Positions 9,486 through 17,381 of a stretch of DNA of 64,000 nt are shown here, piece by piece. This DNA comes from Candidatus Methanoperedens sp. (lineage in GTDB: Archaea; Halobacteriota; Methanosarcinia; Methanosarcinales; Methanoperedenaceae). Made by a program: the position numbers and the translations under genes. Each line of letters starts with the position of its first letter. The first letter of the stretch is position 1. The DNA lies in NCBI GenBank assembly GCA_028715885.1, contig JAQUQX010000001.1, forward strand, positions 62,001-126,000, read 5' to 3'. Under the pieces are notes generated by a model. The model was not told the DNA's origin. It did no database searches and saw only the letters and a list, made by a program, of their open reading frames with translations.

Positions 9486-9597
9486 ACATATCGAACCAAA
9501 AACAAATAAGGGCTGAACACGTTATTAGCTTGCTCAATATGGTAGAAAGGAGTCGTGAATAGCTATGAGCGCACGTCTGCTTTCAGGAGAAAAAACA

Positions 9598-11136
9598 ATG
9601 AAGAAAATAATTTTATTTTTTCTTATTTTCATAGTTTTAGTTAATAACGCTTCAGCCTACACATTTACAAATATCGGGGGAGATTTTAAGATAGAATATC
9701 CGACAGGCTGGACTTACATCGAAGAACCAGACGGTTCTGACCAGACTTTCACCAGCCAGACCGGGCGCGCATCCGTGAGAGTTACTGTTACCCCTTCTGA
9801 TGGAAAGGGTCTTGACGAAATTGTGAGTGACAGAATAAAGTATCTCCAGGATAGTTATGGGATTACTCCCTTCAGTGAAAAATCCGTAACAATTGGCAAC
9901 TTGAAAGGCAAAGAACTCATGTTTAATTATTATTATGAGCAGAAGAACTATAAGTACCAACAAATACTCATTGTATCCGGAAACATATATTTCATAATCT
10001 CAGGAGCAGCGCTAACAACAGATTTTCCGTTTTTCTCGGAAGATTTAGAGAAAATTATAAATTCGTTTGCACTACTAAAACCCGCCACAACTCCTAAAGT
10101 CACAGCAGGTTACACAGCCGCTCCCACTCCAACTCCGGTGAAAACCGAGCCGGGAGCGCCGACTATCTCACTTCACTCTGAACGAACCGGCATACTGGTT
10201 GGAGAGGAAGTTCTATTAAAACTATCCATACTCGCTCCGCTTGGAAAACCCAAGATGGAATTTCAGATAATTCTACTCCCGCCATCAGGAATGTCGGTAA
10301 CTTCGCAGGAATTCAGCCAAACCGGAGGGCAATATTCCCAGAAAGGTACGATCGAAACCGGCGATTCCAGATTTGTCGATATCAAATTAAGAGCCAACGA
10401 AGCAGGTGATAAGGATGTAGAAGCTACGGTGAGATACTATTTTGCAAATGATACATCAAACATAAAAGAAGTATTGAAGTCGCAAAAAATAAAAGTAATT
10501 GCTGCTGAAGCCGCCTCTACCACCACAAAGAATGGAGAACCATCCGATGGGGGGTCTGCTATTATAGGAATCATAGCCATCATTGCGATTATTTTTACTG
10601 GGTATATTATTATCACTAAGGTTGTCAAAACCGTTAAAAGTAAAGTAACAAAAGGTATCGCTCCGACAGAAGCCGAAGCTCATGAGCCGGAGCAGGAAGC
10701 CGAAATTTCAGCGTCCCAGGTTATCGAGGAGCCGGCAAGAATTGAGCCGAAGATAAAAAAAGAATCTGCGTTTGAAGCCGAGAAAAGAAAACAGCATAAC
10801 ATTTTGCCTCCTGAAGAACTTGATATCGACACCAGGAACTACCTGAGTTCAGGGATTAATACCGCCATCTCAACGCTGGATGCTGAGATAGCAAACGCTG
10901 AAAATGATGCGCTGGAGTTGCAGGGAGCGATAAAGAAAAATGAGGACGTACTTGCCAAACTCGGAACCAGGCTTGTGAATAATGAGATTTCAGAACAGAC
11001 ATATAATGATTTGAAAAACAAGTATCTGAGAAAGATTTCCGAACTGAAGGGAAAATTCACAGCTCTTGAAAGCGAAGCTTCGAAACTGAAAAAAATCCGT
11101 TCATTCATCAATGAAAAAGGAAAATACTATACATAG
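9598..11136 (+). CDS. Membrane-anchored protein with PsbP-like domain
   Basis: About 512 residues. Signal peptide (KKIILFFLIFIVLVNNASA), then a PsbP/DUF1795-like domain opening with FKIEYPTGWTYIEE, where the GW pair is typical, then a beta-sandwich domain of CARDB type (about 185-300). A membrane span (IIGIIAIIAIIFTGYIIIT) follows, then a charged cytoplasmic linker and a C-terminal helical hairpin containing NNEISEQTYNDLKNKY. The C-terminal hairpin recurs in three other proteins of this window. The frame is open back to 9565, but that extension copies the end of the preceding gene (see findings) and the ATG at 9598 has GGAG and the signal peptide directly after it. Function unknown. Confidence 0.75.
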   Translation: MKKIILFFLIFIVLVNNASAYTFTNIGGDFKIEYPTGWTYIEEPDGSDQTFTSQTGRASVRVTVTPSDGKGLDEIVSDRIKYLQDSYGITPFSEKSVTIGNLKGKELMFNYYYEQKNYKYQQILIVSGNIYFIISGAALTTDFPFFSEDLEKIINSFALLKPATTPKVTAGYTAAPTPTPVKTEPGAPTISLHSERTGILVGEEVLLKLSILAPLGKPKMEFQIILLPPSGMSVTSQEFSQTGGQYSQKGTIETGDSRFVDIKLRANEAGDKDVEATVRYYFANDTSNIKEVLKSQKIKVIAAEAASTTTKNGEPSDGGSAIIGIIAIIAIIFTGYIIITKVVKTVKSKVTKGIAPTEAEAHEPEQEAEISASQVIEEPARIEPKIKKESAFEAEKRKQHNILPPEELDIDTRNYLSSGINTAISTLDAEIANAENDALELQGAIKKNEDVLAKLGTRLVNNEISEQTYNDLKNKYLRKISELKGKFTALESEASKLKKIRSFINEKGKYYT

Positions 11137-11159
11137 ATTATAACTTGAGGGTTTAAATT

Positions 11160-11252
11160 ATGAAAACAGAGTATTCAAAATCACAATCTCTGTTAACAGA
11201 AGGTGGTAATTTAAGCCAGAAATGTATACCACAAAACAGGCTGGTAACATGA
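11160..11252 (+). CDS. Possible 30-aa leader ORF
   Basis: An ATG at 11160, with GAGGG about 9 nt upstream, opens a 30-codon frame whose stop codon overlaps the start codon of the next gene (ATGA at 11249-11252). This would couple translation of the two. The peptide has no recognisable motif and is mostly polar. It could be a leader peptide or chance; only its ribosome site and the exact 4-nt overlap speak for it. Confidence 0.3.
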   Translation: MKTEYSKSQSLLTEGGNLSQKCIPQNRLVT

Positions 11253-12598
11253 ACAATAGGTTAAATGTTATTCTGATTGTTTTTTTTATTTTCTTCGTTA
11301 ACACAGCTATAGCGCCATCCATCCAGCATGATTACGTATCTCTCACCGTATCACCGGGAGATGACCTTAGCAGGATTGCGAGTTTTACGGCATCATCTAA
11401 ACGCTTATTTGCCACGGCTGACGCTTCCGGCACTGCTGCGTCGTGGGTCACGCCAAAACATATAGATTTCGGTGCAATAGCTCCCGGAGATAAAATTGAA
11501 AAGGGATATACCATTAGTGTTCCCCGGTATCAAAACCCCGGATACTATGAGGTGGTCTGGAAATATAACTGCAAATATACGGATGGAACTGCCTGTTCAG
11601 TCACAAGCGACACGGTGCTTCAAATTACTGTAAAGTCAACAGCTACGCAAACATCATCAAAGAAACAGCCTATATACATTTCCGTAACACAGGGAGAAGA
11701 TCTAACTGATTATTTAACTTTCACCTCAACTGGTACTAAATATGGGCTGTATGCCTGGGCTGATGCTTCTGGCAATGCTGCATCATGGGTCACACCAAGA
11801 CGCATAGATTTCGGTTCAATCGCTCCTGGAGATATAAGTAAAAAATACTATACTATAAGTGCTCCCGAGTATCAAAACCCCGGAACCTACGAGCTAAACT
11901 GGAAATGGGGTTGCAAATATACAGATGGAACTGTATGTTATGTAACCGATGATTTCTTATCGATTCAGATTACTGTAAAAGCAAAGTCAGTGTCAACATA
12001 CACCAGACCTGTATATACGCCTGTATATACGCCAACTTCTGACCAGACCACTCCTTTTATCATCGGACTTACTATAATTTTGATACTCTTTATTGTCTGG
12101 ATATATATTGTCACCTGGGTTGCCAGAGATGCCAATAAACGGGGAACAAGCGGAACCCTGTGGGGAATTCTGGCATTTTTCCTGGGTTTACTTGGCTTGG
12201 TGTTATATCTTATAGCCCGACCGAAAGGAAATTTCGTTTTATGTGATTATTGCGGAAAAGAAAAATTAGATACATTAACCCGATGTCCCCACTGCAATAA
12301 AACCACGACACCTGCTTTCGAGCCCGCTCCGGCAAGAGAAAAACCGATTCAGTACGCCCCTGCCATTCCCCAAAAACCCGAAGCGACTGTTGACGATTTG
12401 AAAAAGCTAAAAGAAAAGCTCAATAAAATCAATTCGCTTCTTGAAAAACTGGATGAAAGGCTTGCACAGGGTGAGATGACAGAAGCCAGATACAAGGAGT
12501 TATCCAGACAATACAAAGCCGAAGCTGAGAACCTGAAGAACCTGGTAACAGAAAAAGAACTCATGCAGGAAGTCGGACTCAAAACTGATGAAAAATAG
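11249..12598 (+). CDS. Membrane protein with two secreted repeats and zinc ribbon
   Basis: About 449 residues. Signal peptide (NNRLNVILIVFFIFFVNTAIA), then two tandem repeats of about 105 residues, each with SWVTP, ID FG(A/S)IAPGD, YQNPG and a C.YTDG(T)-type Cys pair, so each repeat could hold one disulphide. Two membrane spans follow near 275-330, then a zinc ribbon (LCDYCGK...CPHCNK) and a helical hairpin with GEMTEARYKELSRQY. The outside repeats thus connect to a metal-binding inside part. ATG 11249 is chosen because it sits right before the signal peptide; an in-frame ATG at 11222 adds nine residues. Function unknown; probably in one unit with the gene at 9598. Confidence 0.75.
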   Translation: MNNRLNVILIVFFIFFVNTAIAPSIQHDYVSLTVSPGDDLSRIASFTASSKRLFATADASGTAASWVTPKHIDFGAIAPGDKIEKGYTISVPRYQNPGYYEVVWKYNCKYTDGTACSVTSDTVLQITVKSTATQTSSKKQPIYISVTQGEDLTDYLTFTSTGTKYGLYAWADASGNAASWVTPRRIDFGSIAPGDISKKYYTISAPEYQNPGTYELNWKWGCKYTDGTVCYVTDDFLSIQITVKAKSVSTYTRPVYTPVYTPTSDQTTPFIIGLTIILILFIVWIYIVTWVARDANKRGTSGTLWGILAFFLGLLGLVLYLIARPKGNFVLCDYCGKEKLDTLTRCPHCNKTTTPAFEPAPAREKPIQYAPAIPQKPEATVDDLKKLKEKLNKINSLLEKLDERLAQGEMTEARYKELSRQYKAEAENLKNLVTEKELMQEVGLKTDEK

Positions 12599-12699
12599 GC
12601 ACCGTTATTATAATTGTGCATCTGGTAGCTCATACCTATTCCTAATCCGTCTGACCCACTTTTTGAGGTATCCCTCAATTTTATACTCATCTAAAAATT

Positions 12700-13025
12700 G
12701 AGTGAGGAGAGTAAGCCCCTTTATGTTTAGCGCAAGGAGCGAGTGCCCCTGTAGCGCTTATGCAGCATTCAGCTATGCGCCGTACTCGGACAGGTCTGGA
12801 CTGCCCTTTTGTCCTATTTCGGCTTGCACCCGCGGGGATTCGCCGTTCCATCCACAAACGCATGATCTCATTCTTTCGAACTCATCGCATTTCTGCGCTG
12901 CGGTATCGTTTCTGTTCCAGAGCCAGGATTCTCACCCTATGCCCTTCACAGGCATCCGCGGTCCAGAAGGTGAGGGGACTTTCCTCAGCGTTTCCGCCGG
13001 CAGCCGCCCTTCCTCTCTCACTCTT
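12700..13025 (-). ncRNA. rnpB: RNase P RNA
   Basis: Read on the minus strand, the RNA begins GAGTGAGAG and contains the universal CR-I block GAGGAAAGTCC (complement of 12976-12986). Further on come ACAGAAACGATACCGC, the archaeal segment GGTGCAAGCCGAAATAGG, and near the 3' end GGGGCTTACTCTCC. The terminal GAGTGAG pairs with CTCACTC to form helix P1, which sets both ends. This is the catalytic RNA that matures tRNA 5' ends. It explains why the region is GC-rich with no credible gene. Ends are uncertain by about 10 nt. Confidence 0.93.
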
Positions 13026-13049
13026 TAATCAGCTTGTTACCCTTTATAT

Positions 13050-13325
13050 TTAACGCCGCAGAAGAAATCCTGAAAACTCCCCTTTATATGGTTCGGGTAT
13101 AACTTCTACACCCAACACTCTGGCGTATTCAGGCCCCTTTCTGCACCACACAACCATTTTTTTGACATTTTCTTTCTCCCCTTCAAAAACAGCCTCGACC
13201 CTTCCATCCGGCAGGTTCCTCACCCAGCCTGTGATACCGAGTTCCTCAGCTTTATCCTTCGTACTTGACCTGAAGAATACTCCTTGGACAATGCCTGAAA
13301 TAAAAACATGAACCCTTGTATTCAT
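13050..13325 (-). CDS. acyP: Acylphosphatase
   Basis: A 91-residue enzyme that hydrolyses carboxyl-phosphate bonds such as in acetyl phosphate or 1,3-bisphosphoglycerate. The catalytic signature is intact: VHVFISGIVQGVFFR carries the phosphate-binding loop and essential Arg, and GITGWVRNLPDGRVEAVFEG carries the catalytic Asn. Length is that of the single-domain family. It lies 24 nt beyond the rnpB 5' end on the same strand and 32 nt after the coiled-coil gene, so it may be transcribed with either. Confidence 0.95.
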   Translation of the reverse strand: MNTRVHVFISGIVQGVFFRSSTKDKAEELGITGWVRNLPDGRVEAVFEGEKENVKKMVVWCRKGPEYARVLGVEVIPEPYKGEFSGFLLRR

Positions 13326-13357
13326 TCTTTCGAAAATAAAAAGAAAAGAGAACCGGA

Positions 13358-14218
13358 CTACAGAAGTCCTGATCTCTGGAGCAGCATCAAATCCTCGGTA
13401 TTCAGTTTCTCGCCGAGCTTGAACTGGTTATAAACCTCTTCAGCTTCCTTCTTAGCCTGTTCCCTGATGGATTCGTCCTTCGTTTCTTTTGTCTTTCTCT
13501 TCAATCCGATTATAACCTTATTGATCTCACGGATTTCTTTCTGGGTCTGTATAAACAACCTGTGCTGCTCATCAGCCGCTTCCTGCGCTTTCACAAATTC
13601 TTTGTGAGCCGCATCCGAGTCTGCTCTTATTGCATCAGCTTCTTTGAAAATAACAATCATCTTATCATGATACTGCTGTGCTGCATCGGCATGCTCTTTA
13701 ACTTTATTATGATGCACTAAAGCCTCATCCCTGAGGGATTGGGCATTTTCAAGCAATGATTTTAATTCAGTGTTGCCTTCAAGCTGATGTTTTTTGCGCT
13801 TCAGCTCTTCGGTCAATGTAGCGATATTCTCCACAAGTCCCCGTTCTTTGGCAGGGGTCAATACCTCTGTCTGCTGCTTAAACTCCAGCGCGTCTATCTC
13901 TCTTTTTAACTCTTTGAGTGACGGTCCATCGCCAAGATTCAGGTTTTTGCGGATTTTGTCGATTTCCGCATATATTTTATTAGCCTGCTCATTTAATTCG
14001 TCGCGTTTGAGCTTGGCTTGCGCAACTTCCTCGTTATTCTCGTCACGCAGCCTTTTGAGTTGTTGCGCTTCGTCGATTAATTCCTTAGTGCGTTTATTTA
14101 AATCGTTTCTCTTACTGGCGCACTTGCTGGCTTCCAAGTTGAATTCATTTCTTTTGTTTTTATACTCTTCTGACTTATCTTTTAAATCTGTTTTTCTGCC
14201 CTGTAATTCATTTAACAA
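13358..14218 (-). CDS. Archaeal coiled-coil protein (COG1340-like)
   Basis: About 286 residues that are almost entirely coiled coil, rich in Glu, Lys, Gln and Arg with heptad patterns from end to end. The opening LNELQGRKTDLKDKSEEYK and the later KRDELNEQANKIY and HKEFVKAQEAADEQH are like the uncharacterised archaeal coiled-coil family COG1340. The frame is open 8 codons further up, but a TTG at 14218 is preferred because AAGGAGG precedes it at proper spacing and homologous proteins as I recall them start at this point. The role is unknown; such proteins may act as scaffolds or in chromosome organisation. Confidence 0.75.
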   Translation of the reverse strand: MLNELQGRKTDLKDKSEEYKNKRNEFNLEASKCASKRNDLNKRTKELIDEAQQLKRLRDENNEEVAQAKLKRDELNEQANKIYAEIDKIRKNLNLGDGPSLKELKREIDALEFKQQTEVLTPAKERGLVENIATLTEELKRKKHQLEGNTELKSLLENAQSLRDEALVHHNKVKEHADAAQQYHDKMIVIFKEADAIRADSDAAHKEFVKAQEAADEQHRLFIQTQKEIREINKVIIGLKRKTKETKDESIREQAKKEAEEVYNQFKLGEKLNTEDLMLLQRSGLL

Positions 14219-14520
14219 CCTATAGTCCTCCTTTTCCAACAATCGTTGGGGTTATGCATCTCATAATGCACTGTACAAGTTCCGGATAACCGGAACAGCC
14301 TGTAAGGCTCATCATTCAATTACGCAATGGTTACGGAAATTCCACAAATTGCCAGAGTCATCTTTTGAATCCTCAAAACAATTTGAAAACCTTATTTTGG
14401 ATGTACTCCGAATCACTACATAACGAGTGAATGATTTCTCCTCATTCTATCACATACCTTTTAACCTTTTCGGACAAAAAAAGAAATTGTGCTGTTCCGA
14501 AAATGAGGGGTCTAAAAAAA
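14219..14520. other. Intergenic leader region with hairpin
   Basis: About 300 nt between htpX and the coiled-coil gene, both on the minus strand. I see no gene. It holds the htpX end with a T-rich stretch on the minus strand (complement of 14514-14520) and a 7-bp hairpin GTTCCGG-ATAA-CCGGAAC at 14279-14296, about 60 nt upstream of the coiled-coil start, possibly in its untranslated leader. Confidence 0.4.
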
Positions 14521-15486
14521 TTAAGACGCGGATATCCCCTGAAGCGAGGATAGCCGCTGGATGCGTTTTAGCATGTTGGGATGGGTGCTAAGCATTTCAA
14601 GTATCTTGTCTGTAGTCTTTACCCTTACGGGTCTTGTCCGCAGCGCCATCAGTTCCCTGGCGTCAATGGTTCCGCTCCCGTCAAGGTCAAGCTGTGACAA
14701 TTCCTTTATTTCACTGCCCGCAAGTGACGGGTCATTGGCGAAAAACGCCTTCATGCCCTCGATTTGTTTCAATGAATCCTTGGGCACCCGCGCGCTGCCG
14801 TAAACGAGTTTGTACAGGGCAGAGGCAAGGTGGTGAGGACTGTTCCCGAGCTTGACTGCGCCCTCGTCAGCATAGTATTCCCGGATTCTTGACACATACA
14901 GAACGAGGAGATTTGTAATTAAATATACAACAAAAGCCGTGATTCCGATAAGGACATTATTCCCGCGTTCCCTGTCGCCTGAAAACATGAAGTTCCATGC
15001 AAGATACCAGCAAATCATGGGGATAACGCTAATCATCGTTATAATCGCCACATCCCTGTGTTTCAGATGGGAAATTTCATGTCCCAGTACAGCCCTGAGT
15101 TCCTGTTCATTAAGAAGGCTCATTATCCCTTCAGTAACGCACACGCGCCCGTCGCTTGCCCACCTGCCGAATGCAAAAGCGTTGGGGATGGGTATCCTGG
15201 CAATGCCCACTCTGGGTTTTGGTATCCTTGCATCCCTTGCAAGCTCCGATACCATCCTGTGAAGGGCAGGATATTCCTGTTCGCTCACATACCGCACGCC
15301 CATAGACCATTCGACCATCTTTGGTCCTATCATGTACTGGATGAACATCATGACCGTAGCAAGAACAGCGTAGAATACAAATCCAGTTCCCTGTAGTCCC
15401 ATATAATTTATTGCAACTGCTATAAGTGCGTAGATTATTGCGAACAGCAATGTCATTACCAGATACAATCTCAATTTAAGCCACAT
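14521..15486 (-). CDS. htpX: HtpX-like M48 membrane metalloprotease with EF-hand insert
   Basis: A 321-residue zinc protease of the inner membrane. It has N-terminal membrane spans, PNAFAFGR, the active site LGHEISHLKHRD (His136, Glu137, His140), two more spans and EYYADEGA with the third zinc ligand. HtpX proteases degrade misfolded membrane proteins. Unusually, residues 267-278 (DLDGSGTIDARE) are a complete canonical EF-hand loop, with Asp, Asp, Ser, Thr, Asp and Glu at positions 1, 3, 5, 7, 9 and 12, located in the C-terminal part between the protease core and the HPNMLKRI segment. Calcium control of the protease is therefore possible. It follows another M48-type protease gene by 36 nt. 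Confidence 0.88.
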   Translation of the reverse strand: MWLKLRLYLVMTLLFAIIYALIAVAINYMGLQGTGFVFYAVLATVMMFIQYMIGPKMVEWSMGVRYVSEQEYPALHRMVSELARDARIPKPRVGIARIPIPNAFAFGRWASDGRVCVTEGIMSLLNEQELRAVLGHEISHLKHRDVAIITMISVIPMICWYLAWNFMFSGDRERGNNVLIGITAFVVYLITNLLVLYVSRIREYYADEGAVKLGNSPHHLASALYKLVYGSARVPKDSLKQIEGMKAFFANDPSLAGSEIKELSQLDLDGSGTIDARELMALRTRPVRVKTTDKILEMLSTHPNMLKRIQRLSSLQGISAS

Positions 15487-15522
15487 ATTTTATCACCTTT
15501 CTTTTCTCTTAGAATCAATCTC

Positions 15523-16203
15523 TTAGATAAATACTTTATCAACTTTGTTGCGCGCTGAAAAAAGCGCATCGTTTCCTGCGATTTCTGCAGCAAAGCGGTC
15601 TGCCCTGTATTCAAGTTCGGATTCTGATGAGGACGAAAATGTCATCAGCGCCAGTTGCTTCAGATACGGCATACCTGAATTATTACGTATATGCCATGCC
15701 TCATGCGCCAGTACAGCCTTAAGCTCATCATTATTCAGAAGCTCAAGAAGCCCGATAGATACAAAAATAGACCTGCCTGAAGCAAAAGCCCTGGGTACCG
15801 CAGAGTCAAAATAATAGACTTTTGCAGAGACAAGCCCGTCCACAAAATCCTGCGCCCATTTCATTACACTGCCAGCGGGCTTTGCATCAAGGCGTGTTAT
15901 CATTATCCTGTCGTAATACCGCAGCACTGCGAATATCAACACGGTGGAAATTACCACATAGGCAAGGTAGAGATAAAGTGTCAGCATATAGCTGCATTTC
16001 ATGATGTAAAATGTCGCAATTATTCCCAGCAAACTTGCAAGCTGTGCGGAAACAAATGTAATGAGCCTTTGTTTTGGTTTCTTGAGCATCAGGCTCGCTG
16101 CCAGTAAGGCAATTGAAATAACAACTAAAAATGCAACAAAGGGAGCATAATCGGATAGCTTCAGGCACAGCCCGAAGCAGTTTATTTCACCGGATATATT
16201 CAT
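15523..16203 (-). CDS. Membrane M48/M56-like metalloprotease
   Basis: A 226-residue protein with an N-terminal membrane region (four hydrophobic spans, about 18-95) and a protease part: VPRAFASGRSIFVS, LKAVLAHEAWHIRNN with the HExxH zinc site at 167-171, and ELEYRADRFAAE with the third ligand. It is shorter than HtpX and ends soon after the third ligand. The start overlaps the stop of a BlaI-like repressor gene by 4 nt (ATGA). A membrane zinc protease coupled to a BlaI repressor is the arrangement of BlaR1/BlaI and MecR1/MecI, so this may be the signal-transducing partner; no sensor domain is visible outside. Confidence 0.83.
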   Translation of the reverse strand: MNISGEINCFGLCLKLSDYAPFVAFLVVISIALLAASLMLKKPKQRLITFVSAQLASLLGIIATFYIMKCSYMLTLYLYLAYVVISTVLIFAVLRYYDRIMITRLDAKPAGSVMKWAQDFVDGLVSAKVYYFDSAVPRAFASGRSIFVSIGLLELLNNDELKAVLAHEAWHIRNNSGMPYLKQLALMTFSSSSESELEYRADRFAAEIAGNDALFSARNKVDKVFI

Positions 16204-16559
16204 TTCTTATCACTGTATTTTGAGAAATTTTCACGCGCAAGAGGTCCGAAAGTGTCCACGAGGCTGTCAAGGATTTTAGTGGTGATTTCGGTTGCAGCTT
16301 CTTCCTCGGAAAAAGCCGGCTCGTACACATATCGCACCCTGCCGTTTATGTTCTCCATTCGCCGCGTTGTATATCCAGCCTTGACCAGTCTGTCAAGGGT
16401 TCCGGCTACGCTTGTTAATGGAATATTAGTCTTTCCGGTCAGCTCCGACGTGGTCATCTCGCCATCGCTCCATAAAGCCCGTAGTATCGAAGCCTCAATA
16501 GGGCTGAAGAACTTGGTCAGACCCTCGTTTGAAATATTAATCTGGTCCAGCTTAACCAT
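16200..16559 (-). CDS. BlaI/MecI-like winged-helix repressor
   Basis: A 119-residue DNA-binding protein. The pattern LTKFFSPIEASILRALWSDGEMTTSELTGK, then TSVAGTLDRLVKAGYTTRR and GRVRYVYEPAFSEEEA, matches the winged helix and wing of BlaI/MecI/CopY repressors, followed by a helical dimerisation part. In bacteria such repressors are cut by a coupled membrane protease; here a membrane M48-type protease follows with a 4-nt overlap. The frame is open to 16679, but the ATG at 16559 avoids overlap with the riboflavin gene and gives the usual N-terminus. Family placement is from pattern and context. Confidence 0.75.
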   Translation of the reverse strand: MVKLDQINISNEGLTKFFSPIEASILRALWSDGEMTTSELTGKTNIPLTSVAGTLDRLVKAGYTTRRMENINGRVRYVYEPAFSEEEAATEITTKILDSLVDTFGPLARENFSKYSDKK

Positions 16560-16600
16560 AAGTTTACAATTGACGTAAAGGCTATTAAAGATTGCGGACG

Positions 16601-17287
16601 TTAAAGAGCGCCGGAGACTTTCCATCTGACAAGTACGCCGTCTTCCAGTCTCTCGCAGGAAATGAGCGAAAGTTTGCAAAAATCGCTTGTGAATCCTTCG
16701 CCGTCCACAAGTGTGGGTGCTGTCTTACCACCGATAATGGTATTCCCGACAAAGGTATAAATCTCATCCACAAGCCCCATCGAAACCAGCCCCCAGTTCA
16801 ATGTCGCGCCTCCTTCCACCATCATCCGGCTGATTCCGCGCGCCCTTAGTTCGGAAAGTAATTTTTCCAAATCCACTTTTGTTTCACCGGAAACGATGAT
16901 TTCAGCATTTTGCGCAAGTTGCTTTACCTTCTCCTTCGGAGCCATTTCAGTTACGGCAATTATCTTTTTTCCCGCGCCTTTCTTGAAAATATCAGCGTCC
17001 GCGGGTGTGCGTGCCATGCTGTCCACCACGATTCGTACAGGATTTTCATCACGACCCTCTGCGCGCCGCTTTTCCCTTCGCATCTGCGATTTTACGGTAA
17101 GGCTGGGATTGTCTGAAAGCACGGTTCCTATCCCAACCATCACGGCATCCGATGATGCTCTCAGTTCATCCATGCGGTCAAAATCAAGGCTTCCAGAAAT
17201 CCTGGTCTGCCTTCGCTCTATGGTGGCGATTTTCCCGTCCGCGCTCATGGCGGCGTTGATGAATACGAAAGGTCTTTTATGCGGCAT
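16601..17287 (-). CDS. Diaminohydroxy-ribosylaminopyrimidine phosphate reductase (RibD-C type)
   Basis: A 228-residue stand-alone reductase of archaeal riboflavin synthesis, which reduces 2,5-diamino-6-ribosylamino-4(3H)-pyrimidinone 5'-phosphate with NADPH. Typical blocks are PFVFINAAMSADGKIA at the N-terminus, SDAVMVGIGTVLSDNPSLTVK, NPVRIVVDS, and the dinucleotide/ribose-site block MMVEGGATLNWGLV; the length matches the archaeal dimeric enzyme without deaminase domain. The pathway also supplies the precursor for F420, FAD and the prenyl-FMN made by UbiX elsewhere in the window. It precedes the BlaI-like gene by 41 nt. Confidence 0.92.
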   Translation of the reverse strand: MPHKRPFVFINAAMSADGKIATIERRQTRISGSLDFDRMDELRASSDAVMVGIGTVLSDNPSLTVKSQMRREKRRAEGRDENPVRIVVDSMARTPADADIFKKGAGKKIIAVTEMAPKEKVKQLAQNAEIIVSGETKVDLEKLLSELRARGISRMMVEGGATLNWGLVSMGLVDEIYTFVGNTIIGGKTAPTLVDGEGFTSDFCKLSLISCERLEDGVLVRWKVSGAL

Positions 17288-17381
17288 GACACTCTCTTTA
17301 ACTTTAGGGCTGAAATATATAAGCTTTAACGAAAAGCTGAAATGCTATTACTCCTATTAAACCGACTTACCGGTGATAACA

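Noticed and set aside
12702-13053. Two open frames on the plus strand in the GC-rich stretch before acyP
   Set aside because: They run through the RNase P RNA on the opposite strand; the conserved RNA blocks explain the sequence and the peptides look non-natural (Ser, Pro and Arg rich).
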